A DNA stretch of 64,000 nt from DASXRA01 sp036502575. GTDB taxonomy: Bacteria; Actinomycetota; Actinomycetes; Mycobacteriales; Jatrophihabitantaceae. Numbering within the stretch: position 1 is the stretch's first letter; the number at the start of each line of letters is the position of its first letter. The stretch spans positions 105,718-169,717 of the forward strand of contig DASXYL010000040.1 in NCBI GenBank assembly GCA_036502575.1, in the 5' to 3' direction. The position numbers and the translations under genes were made by a program. Shown piece by piece: positions 34,415-42,716 of the stretch. The notes beneath the pieces are model-generated. The model saw only the letters and a program-made list of their open reading frames with translations. It was not told where the DNA came from and did no database searches.

Positions 34415-35727
34415 GGCGCGATCTCCCGCTCGTATTCGCTCGTCGCCGGCTCGGAGGGCGTGTGCGCCCTGCGTCGGACCAGCACGGTGTCGACGCGGTT
34501 GCGGCGCCCACCTGCGCTCTCGGCCACGAGCTCCAGACCGTTCACCTGCGCCGTCGCGCCGGGGATCGGCACCCGGCCGAGCCGCTCGGCGAGCAGTCCC
34601 CCGACCGTCTCCACGTCGTCGCGGTCGGGCAGCTCTACGTCGAACAGGTCGGCCAGGTCCTCGACGGAGAGCCGGGCCGTGACCCGCGCCGTGTCGGCGT
34701 CGATACGCTCGATCGGCGGCTTCTCGTCGTCGTACTCGTCAGTGATCTCGCCGACGATCTCCTCGAGGATGTCCTCGATGGTGACCAGGCCTGCGGTGCC
34801 GCCGTACTCGTCGATGACGATGGCGATGTGGCTGCGGTGGGCCTGCATCTCGCGCAGCAGCTCGTCGACCGGCTTGGATTCGGGCACGAACGCCGGGCTG
34901 CGCATGACCTCCTCCACCCGGGTCGTCTTGGCTCGTTCGGCGTCCTGGGAGCGGCGGGCCAGGTCCTTGAGGTAGACAACGCCGACGATGTCATCGACGT
35001 TCTCGCCGATCACCGGGATCCGCGAGAACCCGCTGCGCAGCGCCAACGCGAGCGCCTGCGGCACCGACTTGGTCCGCTCGATCCACACGATCTCGGTGCG
35101 CGGCACCATCACCTCACGGGCGATCGTGTCGCCGAGCTGGAAGACCGACTGGATCATCTCCCGCTCGCCGTGCTCGACCACGCCGCGCTGCTCGGCGATG
35201 TCGACGAGCTCGCGCAGCTCGACCTCGGACGCGAAGGGCCCCTCGCGAAACCCCCGTCCCGGCGTCAGCACGTTGCCCAACAGGATCAGCAACGACGCCA
35301 GCGGACCGAACACGCGGCCGAGCACGCGCACCACCCCGGCCCCGGCGAGCGCCAGCCGGTACGGGTGCTGGCGTCCGAGCGTGCGGGGACCGACCCCCAC
35401 GAACACGTAGGACACCACGACCATCATCGCGACGATGAGCACGACGATCGGCCACCGATGACCGAGCTGGGCCCGGGCGACGATGGTCACGAGCACCGTG
35501 GCCGTCACCTCGCAGGTGACGCGCAGGAGCAGCAGCAGGTTGGTATAGCGGGCCCGATCGGCGACGACCACCCGCAACGTCCGGGCGCCCCGCCGTTCCT
35601 CGCGCACCATCTCGTCGACACGCGCCACCGACACCCGCGCCAGCGCCGCGTCGATACCCGCGAACACCCCGCCCAGCGGCACCAGGCAAACCGCTACGAC
35701 GAGGACCGCAACGTCAGCAGCGTTCAC
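34411..35727 (-). CDS. CNNM/CorC-type hemolysin family protein (DUF21 and CBS pair)
   Basis: The 438-residue protein has an N-terminal DUF21 membrane domain with four hydrophobic segments (residues 3-140), a CBS pair (REVMVPRTEIVWIERTKSVPQALALALRSGFSRIPVIG and VEEVMRSPAFVPESKPVDELLREMQAHRSHIAIVIDEYGGTAGLVTIEDILEEIVGEI) and a CorC/HlyC C-terminal domain. Homologues take part in Mg2+/Co2+ handling. The GTG at 35727 puts the first membrane helix at the N-terminus; a TTG at 35751 is possible. It belongs to the phoH-ybeY-CBS-deaminase-like operon. Confidence 0.9.
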   Translation of the reverse strand: MNAADVAVLVVAVCLVPLGGVFAGIDAALARVSVARVDEMVREERRGARTLRVVVADRARYTNLLLLLRVTCEVTATVLVTIVARAQLGHRWPIVVLIVAMMVVVSYVFVGVGPRTLGRQHPYRLALAGAGVVRVLGRVFGPLASLLILLGNVLTPGRGFREGPFASEVELRELVDIAEQRGVVEHGEREMIQSVFQLGDTIAREVMVPRTEIVWIERTKSVPQALALALRSGFSRIPVIGENVDDIVGVVYLKDLARRSQDAERAKTTRVEEVMRSPAFVPESKPVDELLREMQAHRSHIAIVIDEYGGTAGLVTIEDILEEIVGEITDEYDDEKPPIERIDADTARVTARLSVEDLADLFDVELPDRDDVETVGGLLAERLGRVPIPGATAQVNGLELVAESAGGRRNRVDTVLVRRRAHTPSEPATSEYEREIAP

Positions 35728-35778
35728 TCGCTTATCCCGCCAACAACGCAATGAGCGCTCGGATATGCGGGGGACACG

Positions 35779-36327
35779 TCAGTGGCCGCCGATGTCGCGC
35801 ACTTCGCCGCCCGTGCCGGGCAGCGGAGCACGGATCGGTCCCCGACCGCTCTTCTCTGCCCAGCCTTGCACGATGCGCGCCTGCAGCTCGAACATCGCCC
35901 GTTCCTCATCGGCGTCGCCGTGGTCGTATCCCAACAGGTGCAGGATGCCGTGCGTGCAGAGCAGGTGCAGCTCGGCCTCGACGGAATGTCCCGCCTCGCG
36001 AGCCTGCACGGCGGCCACGTCAGGACAGAGCACGACGTCACCGAGCATCGCCGCCGGCGTCGAACGGTCCTCACCGAGCGAACCCGGATGGTCGCCCCGC
36101 TCGACTCGTTCCTCGGCCCCGTCCATCGGAAAGGCCATCACGTCGGTGGGCCCGTCGAGGTCCATCCACTGCACGTGCAGCGCCGACATCGCGGCCGGGT
36201 CGAGCAGCACCACCGACAGGTCGGCCAGCGGGCTCACCTGCATGGCGTCGAGCACGAAGCGGCCCAGATCGGCCAGCGCCGGCTCGTCGACGGTGACGCC
36301 TGACTCGTTGTTGATCTCGATGGACAC
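35779..36327 (-). CDS. ybeY: Endoribonuclease YbeY (rRNA maturation factor)
   Basis: This 182-residue UPF0054 protein has the zinc motif HGILHLLGYDH near residue 133 and the upstream SPLADLSVVLLDPAAMSALHVQWMDLDGPTDVMAFPM signature. It processes the 3' end of 16S rRNA and acts in ribosome quality control. The GTG at 36327 lies seven bases after the PhoH stop with GAGGCG upstream; the longer reading overlaps phoH and is rejected. The order phoH-ybeY-CBS protein is conserved in actinobacteria. Confidence 0.93.
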   Translation of the reverse strand: MSIEINNESGVTVDEPALADLGRFVLDAMQVSPLADLSVVLLDPAAMSALHVQWMDLDGPTDVMAFPMDGAEERVERGDHPGSLGEDRSTPAAMLGDVVLCPDVAAVQAREAGHSVEAELHLLCTHGILHLLGYDHGDADEERAMFELQARIVQGWAEKSGRGPIRAPLPGTGGEVRDIGGH

Positions 36328-36334
36328 GGACGCC

Positions 36335-37357
36335 TCAGCGGCGCGGCTTCGCGTGATGGGGCGGCGCGGGACGAGCCTGCGCGTGCTCGTCATAACGGGC
36401 GTACGCGTCGACGATTTCGCCGACGAGCCGATGCCGAACCACGTCGTTGCTGGTCAGGGTGGAGAAGTGCACGTCGTCGATGTCGGTGAGGATCTCGCGC
36501 ACGACCTTCAGCCCACTGCGCGTGTCGCCGGGCAGGTCGATCTGCGTGACGTCGCCGGTGACCACCATCCTCGAGCCGAAACCGAGCCGGGTCAGGAACA
36601 TCTTCATCTGCTCCGGCGTGGTGTTCTGCGCCTCGTCCAGGATGATGAACGCGTCGTTGAGGCTGCGTCCGCGCATGTAGGCCAGCGGCGCCACCTCGAT
36701 CGTGCCGGACTGGGTGAGCCGCGGGATCGATTCCGGGTCGACCATGTCGTGCAGCGCGTCCAACAGCGGCCGCAGGTACGGGTCGATCTTGTCGTAGAGC
36801 GTGCCGGGCAGGAACCCGAGCCGCTCCCCCGCCTCGACGGCCGGCCGGGTCAGGATGATGCGCGTGACCTGCTTGGCCTGCAGCGCCTGCACCGCCTTGG
36901 CGACGGCGAGGTAGGTCTTGCCGGTTCCGGCCGGGCCGATGCCGAAGACGACGGTGTGCTTGTCTATCGCGTCGACGTAGTGCTTCTGGTTCAGAGTCTT
37001 GGGCCGGATGTTCTTGCCGCGGCGGGACAGGATGTTGAGGCTCAGCACCTCGGCCGGGCGCTCGCCGGTGTCGGCGGTCAGCATGCCTACGGCGTGCGTG
37101 ACGGCGTCCGGGGTGAGGTGCTGGCCGGCGCCGATCAGTTCGAGCAACTCCTCGAACAGGCGCACCGCGATGGCGTTGTCGCCGGGCTCACCGGTAATCG
37201 TGATCTCGTTGCCACGAACGTGGATGTCGGAGTCGAGACTCTTCTCGATGGCCCGCAGCAGCTCGTCACGTGAGCCGAGCAGGGCCACCATCGCCTGGTC
37301 GCCGGGGACGACGACGGTGGTCGAGACGCGTTCGGGTCTGGAATTGGCGTCTGACAA
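36335..37357 (-). CDS. phoH: PhoH-like ATPase
   Basis: This 340-residue P-loop protein has an N-terminal KH-like segment, Walker A GIGPAGTGKTYLAV (near residue 142), Walker B FIILDEAQNTTPEQMKMFLTRLG and the conserved MVVTGDVTQIDLP. PhoH proteins are RNA-associated ATPases linked to YbeY. The ATG at 37357 begins SDANSRPERVSTTVVVPGDQAM, matching the family. It heads the four-gene operon that runs down to 34103. About 115 bases upstream is the HIT gene on the same strand. Confidence 0.95.
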   Translation of the reverse strand: MSDANSRPERVSTTVVVPGDQAMVALLGSRDELLRAIEKSLDSDIHVRGNEITITGEPGDNAIAVRLFEELLELIGAGQHLTPDAVTHAVGMLTADTGERPAEVLSLNILSRRGKNIRPKTLNQKHYVDAIDKHTVVFGIGPAGTGKTYLAVAKAVQALQAKQVTRIILTRPAVEAGERLGFLPGTLYDKIDPYLRPLLDALHDMVDPESIPRLTQSGTIEVAPLAYMRGRSLNDAFIILDEAQNTTPEQMKMFLTRLGFGSRMVVTGDVTQIDLPGDTRSGLKVVREILTDIDDVHFSTLTSNDVVRHRLVGEIVDAYARYDEHAQARPAPPHHAKPRR

Positions 37358-37473
37358 GTCGGCTTCGTTCCTGCTTTCCGGATTGGACGGTAGGGCGGCC
37401 GCGATGGATCTCGTGCATCACGACGACTCAACTGTACCGGCGAACCGCGTCCCGGCTCACGGTCAGATCGTCT

Positions 37474-37812
37474 TCAGCCCGGCGGCCACTGCATCCGGCG
37501 CCCACCGAGGACGTGCGCGTGCACGTGGAGGACAGACTGCCCGGCTGCTTCGCCGGCGTTGAACACCGTACGGAATTCGCGCAGGCCGGACGTCTCGGCG
37601 GTGGCGCGGATGCCGTTCAGCAGCGCGCCGCCGGCCGTGGGGTCCCGGCTGAGCTCGACGATGTCGGCGAAGTGGCGTTTCGGCACGACCAGGACGTGCA
37701 CCGGCGCCTGCGGGTTGAGGTCGGCGAACGCCAGCGTGTCGTCGTCCTCGTAGACCTTCGTCGCCGGAATCTCGCCCGCGACGATCTTGCAGAACAAGCA
37801 GTCGTCCGCCAT
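37474..37812 (-). CDS. HIT-family nucleotide-binding hydrolase
   Basis: This 112-residue protein starts DDCLFCKIVAGEIPATKVYEDD and ends with the histidine triad HVHAHVLGG (near residue 97), with ADLNPQAPVHVLVVPKRHFADI between. It is an HINT-type nucleoside phosphoramidate or dinucleotide hydrolase. It is transcribed towards phoH; the 116-base gap suggests separate or loosely coupled expression. Confidence 0.93.
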   Translation of the reverse strand: MADDCLFCKIVAGEIPATKVYEDDDTLAFADLNPQAPVHVLVVPKRHFADIVELSRDPTAGGALLNGIRATAETSGLREFRTVFNAGEAAGQSVLHVHAHVLGGRRMQWPPG

Positions 37813-37830
37813 GACCGGCAGGCTAGCGGT

Positions 37831-38856
37831 TCAGGAATGCGTGAACGGTTCCAGAGCGTGGCTGAACTGCCAGGTGCTCTGCGAGACGCCCGAGCACGAG
37901 TCGCTGCCACCCGTCCCCGGGCAGCCGCCGTTGTCACGCTGGAGGGCCCAGAACGACAGCGTGTTCACGCCCTTGGACGTCGCCCAACTCTGCAGCGGTG
38001 CCGCCTGCGAGGTCTGGAACGTCTCCGCCGCGCCGTAGTCGTCGATGCCGATCATCTGCGTGATGCCCACCATCGCCCAGCGCTGCGCGGTCGACTTGGA
38101 CGGGTACAGCGAGCCGAGCTGGTTGACCAGCTGCGTCCCGGCGTTCTCGGCGTCGGTGAGCATGTTGTGCGTTGCGCCGTCGTAGTAGTCGAAGGTCATC
38201 ATGTTGACGACGTCGACACGGGCGTTGTTGTTGATCGCGTTCTGGACGACGGCCTTGCCGCTGCTCTCGAGCCCGTTGGGCGACGACGGCAGGGTGTAGG
38301 AGACCTGCAGGGTCCGTCCGTTAGCCGCGGCCCAGGACTGCACCTGGGCGATGGCCTGGTTGCGCCGGGTGATGCCAGCACTCTTGGTCAGCGAGGCGTC
38401 CTCGACGTCGAGGTCGATGCGTGGGACGTCGTAGGTCGAGATCACCTTCTCGTAGGCGGCCGCGATGCTGCTGACCGACGTGCAGCTGTCGGCGATGTCG
38501 GTGCCGTCGTGATCGGCGGAGTAGCCGCCGAAGGACGGGACGACGTTGCCGCCCGCCGCCCGGATCTGGTTGATCTGGCTGCCGTAGGTGCCCGACGAGA
38601 TCGGCAGGCTCGTGTCGCCGTTCCAGTAGACCGTGCACGACCCGGGCGACGCGGTCTGGAAGAACGCGAGCGTCAGGTACTTGGCGCCGGACTGCTGGGT
38701 GAGCGTGTAGAGGTTGTCGCCGCGCCAGGCCTCGAAGTACGGGGCGAAGACGTGGTTGGGCAGAGCGGTGGCCGCTCCGGCCGGCGGCGACATCGCGAGG
38801 AGGGACGCCGCGACGGCGACGAGCACCGTCAGTCCGGCGTAGATACGTGTGCGCAT
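37831..38856 (-). CDS. Secreted GH18 chitinase-like glycoside hydrolase
   Basis: This 341-residue protein has a signal peptide (residues 1-29, ending PPAGAA) and a single GH18 barrel: FAPYFEAWRGDN at the start, SFGGYS near 108-113, the catalytic DLDVE (148-152, proton donor Glu152), NMMTFDYY near 217 and SFWALQRD near 300. There is no carbohydrate-binding module. It probably cleaves chitin or related beta-1,4-GlcNAc polymers outside the cell. The ATG at 38856 opens the signal peptide; only a GGAG-like site precedes it. A TAGGAA-N3-TTCCTA palindrome lies 76 bases upstream, and a LacI regulator is encoded divergently. Confidence 0.9.
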   Translation of the reverse strand: MRTRIYAGLTVLVAVAASLLAMSPPAGAATALPNHVFAPYFEAWRGDNLYTLTQQSGAKYLTLAFFQTASPGSCTVYWNGDTSLPISSGTYGSQINQIRAAGGNVVPSFGGYSADHDGTDIADSCTSVSSIAAAYEKVISTYDVPRIDLDVEDASLTKSAGITRRNQAIAQVQSWAAANGRTLQVSYTLPSSPNGLESSGKAVVQNAINNNARVDVVNMMTFDYYDGATHNMLTDAENAGTQLVNQLGSLYPSKSTAQRWAMVGITQMIGIDDYGAAETFQTSQAAPLQSWATSKGVNTLSFWALQRDNGGCPGTGGSDSCSGVSQSTWQFSHALEPFTHS

Positions 38857-38932
38857 GGCTTCTCCTGGGGGTGAGTTGCGCAAGCGAGTGGTGAGGCGGC
38901 GGCGATGTCGCCCCGTGGCCGAGCCGATCTGG

Positions 38933-38947
38933 TAGGAAACCTTCCTA
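38933..38947. promoter_or_regulatory. Candidate operator upstream of the chitinase
   Basis: TAGGAA-ACC-TTCCTA is a perfect 6-3-6 inverted repeat, 76 bases before the chitinase ATG. It differs from the LacI palindrome at 39138, so a separate regulator is implied. Confidence 0.5.
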
Positions 38948-39137
38948 TCTGATGGAGAAATGATGACGTCCGCGATGCGAATACACAAGGCCTTCACCCG
39001 ATCTGTCCGGACCACCCCATCTGGCCGTCCCGACTCACGCCCGGCCTGACCTCACCGGGGCCCGGCCTACCGGGGCCTTCAGCGCCAGCCGCCACCAATT
39101 CGAAAATTCGCTGGCCGCGTCCCGATGCCTTCTGTAT

Positions 39138-39152
39138 CGTTCTACTAGAACG
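39138..39152. promoter_or_regulatory. LacI-type operator upstream of the LacI gene
   Basis: CGTTCTA-C-TAGAACG is a perfect 7-1-7 palindrome, 31 bases before the LacI ATG. Its symmetry and position fit an autoregulatory LacI-family operator. An AACGTTTTAGTAAA stretch directly follows. Confidence 0.65.
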
Positions 39153-39183
39153 TTTTAGTAAATCGATCCAGAGGAGCGGCGAC

Positions 39184-40239
39184 ATGACCCCGGGAGCGAC
39201 CATGAAGTCCGTCGCAGCGGCGGTCGGCGTCTCGTTGTCGACCGTGTCCAACGCGTACAACAAGCCCGAGCAGCTCTCCGCCGACGTCCGGGGCCGAATC
39301 TTCGCCGCCGCCCGCGACCTGGGCTATCCGGGGCCGGACGCCGCGGCGAGGTCGCTGCGCAGCCGCCGGGCCGGAGCGATCGGCCTGCTGCTCACCGAGC
39401 AACTGTCCTACGCGTTCTCCGATCCGTTCGCGGTCGGCCTGCTGGCTGGGCTGAGCGAAGTGGCCGAGCGCACCCGGACCGGTCTGTTGCTCATCCCGCT
39501 GCCGCGCTACGAGGCCGAGGCGGACGAGGACGCGATCCGCGAGTCGGTCGAGGCCATGCGTAGCGCCGTGGTCGACGGTGTTGTCGCCTACTGCGTCGAC
39601 ATCGGCCATCCCGCCCTCGATGTGATCTCCATTCGTGGGTTGCCGTTCGTGCACTCCGACGATGACCTTCCCGGCCGCCGGGTGGTGATCGACGAGGCCA
39701 GCGCCACACGCGGCGTCGGCGAGCACCTGGCCCGGCTCGGGCACACCAACGTCGCCATGGTGGTTGATTCCGGACGATCCGCGACCACTCCCGACGAGAT
39801 CATCGACCCGTCCGCGCTCTACAACAATGCGCGCCTGCGGGCGCAGGGCGTGCGAGAGGGGCTCGGCGAGAACGCTCAGCTGACCATCGTCTCGGGCGGC
39901 CACAACTCGGTCGAGTCGGGGATCGCTGCCGCCGAGTTCGTCCTCGATCGCCGCGACCGCCCGACCGCAATCGCCGCCGGCGGTGACGTGCTCGCATTCG
40001 GCGTCATCGAGGCGATGCGACGGCGGGGCCTGGTGCCCGGCCGCGACATCTCCGTCACCGGATTCGACGACGTCCCCGCTGCGGAGGGCGCCGGGCTCAC
40101 CACTGTCCGCCAACCGATTCGCGATAAGGGACGCCTGCTCGGGCGGATGCTCCTCGATCCGTCCTACACCGAGGAACGCGTCGTCCTGCCCACCGAACTC
40201 GTCATCCGCTCGAGTACCGGCCCGGTGCCGAGCCGATAG
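39184..40239 (+). CDS. LacI-family transcriptional regulator
   Basis: This 351-residue regulator has the LacI helix-turn-helix MKSVAAAVGVSLSTVSNAYNKPEQLSADVRGRI (residues 7-39), the hinge GYPGPDAAARSLRSRRAGAIGLLL, and a periplasmic-binding-protein-like effector domain ending ISVTGFDDVPAAEGAGLTTVRQP. It probably responds to a sugar or nucleoside; the target is not identifiable apart from its own promoter. GAGGAG lies seven bases upstream of the ATG at 39184. A small gene follows 27 bases downstream. Confidence 0.92.
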   Translation: MTPGATMKSVAAAVGVSLSTVSNAYNKPEQLSADVRGRIFAAARDLGYPGPDAAARSLRSRRAGAIGLLLTEQLSYAFSDPFAVGLLAGLSEVAERTRTGLLLIPLPRYEAEADEDAIRESVEAMRSAVVDGVVAYCVDIGHPALDVISIRGLPFVHSDDDLPGRRVVIDEASATRGVGEHLARLGHTNVAMVVDSGRSATTPDEIIDPSALYNNARLRAQGVREGLGENAQLTIVSGGHNSVESGIAAAEFVLDRRDRPTAIAAGGDVLAFGVIEAMRRRGLVPGRDISVTGFDDVPAAEGAGLTTVRQPIRDKGRLLGRMLLDPSYTEERVVLPTELVIRSSTGPVPSR

Positions 40240-40266
40240 CGCTACCGCGCACAGAAAGGAACCGAC

Positions 40267-40482
40267 ATGCTTCCCATCGCCTCAGATCTCGCGGTCAATG
40301 CCGTACGCGACCACGCCGGATCGGCCCTGCCGAACGCTCCGGTCGTCCCCGACCCGGAGCCCCGTGAGTCCCGCACACGCGTCTGGATCGCCGCGTTCCT
40401 GCGGGCGTCCGCGCAGCGCCGGGCCCGCCTCGCCGATCGGGTGGACCCGTGCACCGGCCGAGCGGAGCCGGTGGCAGGCTGA
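40267..40482 (+). CDS. Small hypothetical protein downstream of LacI
   Basis: This 71-residue arginine/alanine-rich protein has no recognised domain. It has a good ribosome-binding site (GAAAGGA five bases before the ATG) and starts 27 bases after the LacI stop, so it is probably translated with it. A central VWIAAFLRASAQRRARLADR segment could be an amphipathic helix. No function can be assigned. Confidence 0.55.
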   Translation: MLPIASDLAVNAVRDHAGSALPNAPVVPDPEPRESRTRVWIAAFLRASAQRRARLADRVDPCTGRAEPVAG

Positions 40483-40562
40483 CCTCGCTCACCCTGGGTG
40501 GCGTCGCTCCACCTGGGCGAGCCGGGTACCGATCAGTGTCAGCGAGGTGACAAACTCTCGCA

Positions 40563-41309
40563 GTGCCCGCGACGCGTCAGCCTGCCACTGCCCTCGGCCA
40601 CGCACTACAGCTACTCAGCGCGGACGAGCATCAGCTCGACGGACTGATCCGGCAGGCCGCCTGGGTAGCCCGCTGCGTCGGACGTGGCCCGGGCGCCCCG
40701 ATCGGCCCGCGTGATCTGCCGGCGCTGGCCGGCGTACTGCAACAGCGATCGGTCACCAAGGGCAGCGTGCTGTTCCGGGCCGGGCAGCGGTCCTCCGGCG
40801 TGTGGATCCTGCGCGACGGCCGCTACGAACTGCTGCTGAGCTCGCGCCAACGTCGTGCCGTCGTCGGCGTCTTGCGCGCCGGAGATGTCGATGGCGACAT
40901 CCCGCTGCTGCTCGACCAGCCGGTGCCCTACGCGGCCCGAGCGGTAACGGACGGATCGTGCTTCTACCTGAGCCGCGCCAACTTCGAGACATTGCTGGCC
41001 GAGAATCCCGCGATCGCCCGCCGCTGGCTGTCGAGCGTGGCCCAGCGACTGGCCGGCAGCCAGGTTCGGGTGGTCGGCCTGCTCGGACAGTCGCTGGTCC
41101 AGCAGGCGGCGCGCCTGCTGCTCGACGAGTCCGCCAATTCGGTCGATGCCGTCGTGCGGCTACCCCAACGCACTCTGGCGGCGATGCTCGGTGTGCAGCG
41201 TCCGTCCCTGAACAAAGTCTTGAAGGAGCTCGAACGCGACGGGCTGATCGCTGTGCGCTACGCCGCGATCGAGCTCGTCAAACCGGCAGGCCTCGCCCGC
41301 CGCGCGTAA
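40563..41309 (+). CDS. Crp/Fnr-family transcriptional regulator
   Basis: The 248-residue protein has an unusual 60-residue N-terminal extension, then a cNMP-binding-like beta roll (RSVTKGSVLFRAGQRSSGVWILRDGRYELLLSSRQRRAVVGVLRAGDVDGDIPLLLDQPVPYAARAV). The phosphate-binding cassette is degenerate, so cAMP binding is doubtful. A C-terminal winged helix follows (RLPQRTLAAMLGVQRPSLNKVLKELERDGLIAVRY). It starts with GTG at 40563. It may respond to redox, membrane or other signals. The following flavin reductase gene may be co-transcribed. Confidence 0.85.
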   Translation: MPATRQPATALGHALQLLSADEHQLDGLIRQAAWVARCVGRGPGAPIGPRDLPALAGVLQQRSVTKGSVLFRAGQRSSGVWILRDGRYELLLSSRQRRAVVGVLRAGDVDGDIPLLLDQPVPYAARAVTDGSCFYLSRANFETLLAENPAIARRWLSSVAQRLAGSQVRVVGLLGQSLVQQAARLLLDESANSVDAVVRLPQRTLAAMLGVQRPSLNKVLKELERDGLIAVRYAAIELVKPAGLARRA

Positions 41310-41353
41310 CACCGGAGTGCCCCACTGACGCCCGAGCCCGACCGGCGAATGGA

Positions 41354-41962
41354 ATGGCTCCGCCCTCGCTCCGCGTTAGCCGACTCGTGACCGACGCCGA
41401 CGCGACCACCTTTCTGCTCGTCTCCGGCAGTACCCGCACCGCCTCCACCAACACCGCCGCGCTGCGCACGGCGGTGGCCCTCGCGCCGCCCGGGATCACA
41501 GCCCGGCTGTATGAGTGGATGAGCGTGCTACCGGCGTTCAACCCCGACGACGACCGCGACCCGTTGCCCCCGGCGGTCGCCGACCTGCGCGCTCAGATCG
41601 CCGGCGCCGACGCCGTGGTGTTCTGTACGCCGGAGTACGCCGGCACCTTTCCCGGCAGCCTGAAGAACCTGCTCGACTGGACCGTCGGCGGCCCGGAGAT
41701 GTACGGCAAGCCCGCCGCGTGGATCACCGTCGCTGCCGAAGGCCGCGGTCTCGGCGCCGAACAGACGCTCGCAACGGTGCTGGGATACATCAACGCCGAC
41801 ATCGTCCAATCGGCTTGTCTCCGTACACCGGTACGCCGCGATCAGGTCGACCCCGACGGTCTGATCAGCGACCAGGCAATCCGCAACGCGCTGACCGGCG
41901 CCCTGGACGCGATCGCCGAGCACTCGGCAATCCGGCGCGTAGACGCGGCTACAGCGGGGTGA
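41354..41962 (+). CDS. NADPH-dependent FMN reductase-like flavoprotein
   Basis: This protein of about 200 residues is a flavodoxin-fold oxidoreductase: FLLVSGSTRTASTNTAALRTA binds the FMN phosphate, FCTPEYAGTFPGSLKNLLDWTVGG is the family signature, and KPAAWITVAAEGRGLGAEQTLATVLGY follows. It should reduce FMN, quinones or chromate-like acceptors with NAD(P)H. Neither the ATG at 41354 nor the GTG at 41387 has a good ribosome-binding site; the latter would start seven residues before the first strand. Its 3' end overlaps the convergent SDR gene by 14 bases. Confidence 0.83.
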   Translation: MAPPSLRVSRLVTDADATTFLLVSGSTRTASTNTAALRTAVALAPPGITARLYEWMSVLPAFNPDDDRDPLPPAVADLRAQIAGADAVVFCTPEYAGTFPGSLKNLLDWTVGGPEMYGKPAAWITVAAEGRGLGAEQTLATVLGYINADIVQSACLRTPVRRDQVDPDGLISDQAIRNALTGALDAIAEHSAIRRVDAATAG

Positions 41963-42716
41963 CGTAGGCGGCGCTGATGCCGCCGTCGACCAGGAACGTC
42001 GATGCGGTGATGAACGAGGCGTCGTCGCTGGCGAGGAACGCGACTGCCCCGGCGATCTCGTCCGGCTCGGCGAAGCGTCCGAGCGGCACGTGGACGAGAC
42101 GGCGGGCGGCCCGCTCCGGATCTTTAGCGAACAGCTCGCGCAGCAAAGGTGTGTTCACCGGACCAGGGCACAACGCGTTGACGCGAATGCCGTCGCGGGC
42201 GAACTGCACGCCGAGTTCGCGGCTCATCGCCAGCACCCCGCCCTTGCTGGCGGTGTAGGAGATCTGCGAGGTCGCCGAGCCCATCACCGCGACGAACGAC
42301 GCCGTGTTGATGATCGAGCCGCGGCCACCCGGACGCATGTGCTCGATCGCGTACTTGCAGCACAGGTACACCGAGGTGAGGTTGACGTCCTGGACGCGCT
42401 GCCACACGTCGAGCCCGGTCGTCTCGATCGAGTCGTCGTCGGTCGGCGAGATCCCAGCGTTGTTGAAGGCGATGTCGAGGCGGCCGTACTGGTCGACCGC
42501 GGTCTGGAACATCGCGCGCACGTCGTCCTCGGACGTGACGTCGACCTTGACGAACAGCCCGTCCACCTCGGCCGCGGTCTTGCCACCGGCGTCCTCGTCG
42601 ATGTCGGCGCAGACGACCTTCGCGCCCTCGGCCACGAACCGGCGAGCGGTCGCCAGGCCGATCCCGCCGCCGGCACCGGTGATGACGGCGACGCGATCGG
42701 TGAGCCGTGTGGTCAT
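41949..42716 (-). CDS. Short-chain dehydrogenase/reductase
   Basis: This 255-residue classical SDR has TGAGGGIGLATA (cofactor loop, residues 14-25), NNAGIS (near 90), the catalytic Ser and YTASK (near 158-162), and an NALCPGPVNTPL motif. Acidic residues after strand 2 (CADIDED) suggest NAD preference. It is the last gene of the minus-strand amine-catabolic cluster, overlapping the aldehyde dehydrogenase stop (ATGA). It may oxidise a hydroxyacid or alcohol intermediate; the substrate is unknown. Confidence 0.9.
   Translation of the reverse strand: MTTRLTDRVAVITGAGGGIGLATARRFVAEGAKVVCADIDEDAGGKTAAEVDGLFVKVDVTSEDDVRAMFQTAVDQYGRLDIAFNNAGISPTDDDSIETTGLDVWQRVQDVNLTSVYLCCKYAIEHMRPGGRGSIINTASFVAVMGSATSQISYTASKGGVLAMSRELGVQFARDGIRVNALCPGPVNTPLLRELFAKDPERAARRLVHVPLGRFAEPDEIAGAVAFLASDDASFITASTFLVDGGISAAYVTPL

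Larger units (their letters stand above)
38857..39183. other. Divergent control region between chitinase and LacI genes
   Basis: No coding sequence is supported in this 327-base gap. It holds the candidate chitinase operator (38933-38947), an unassigned stretch, and the LacI palindrome with the LacI ribosome-binding site near its right edge. It is locally more AT-rich than its surroundings. Confidence 0.6.
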
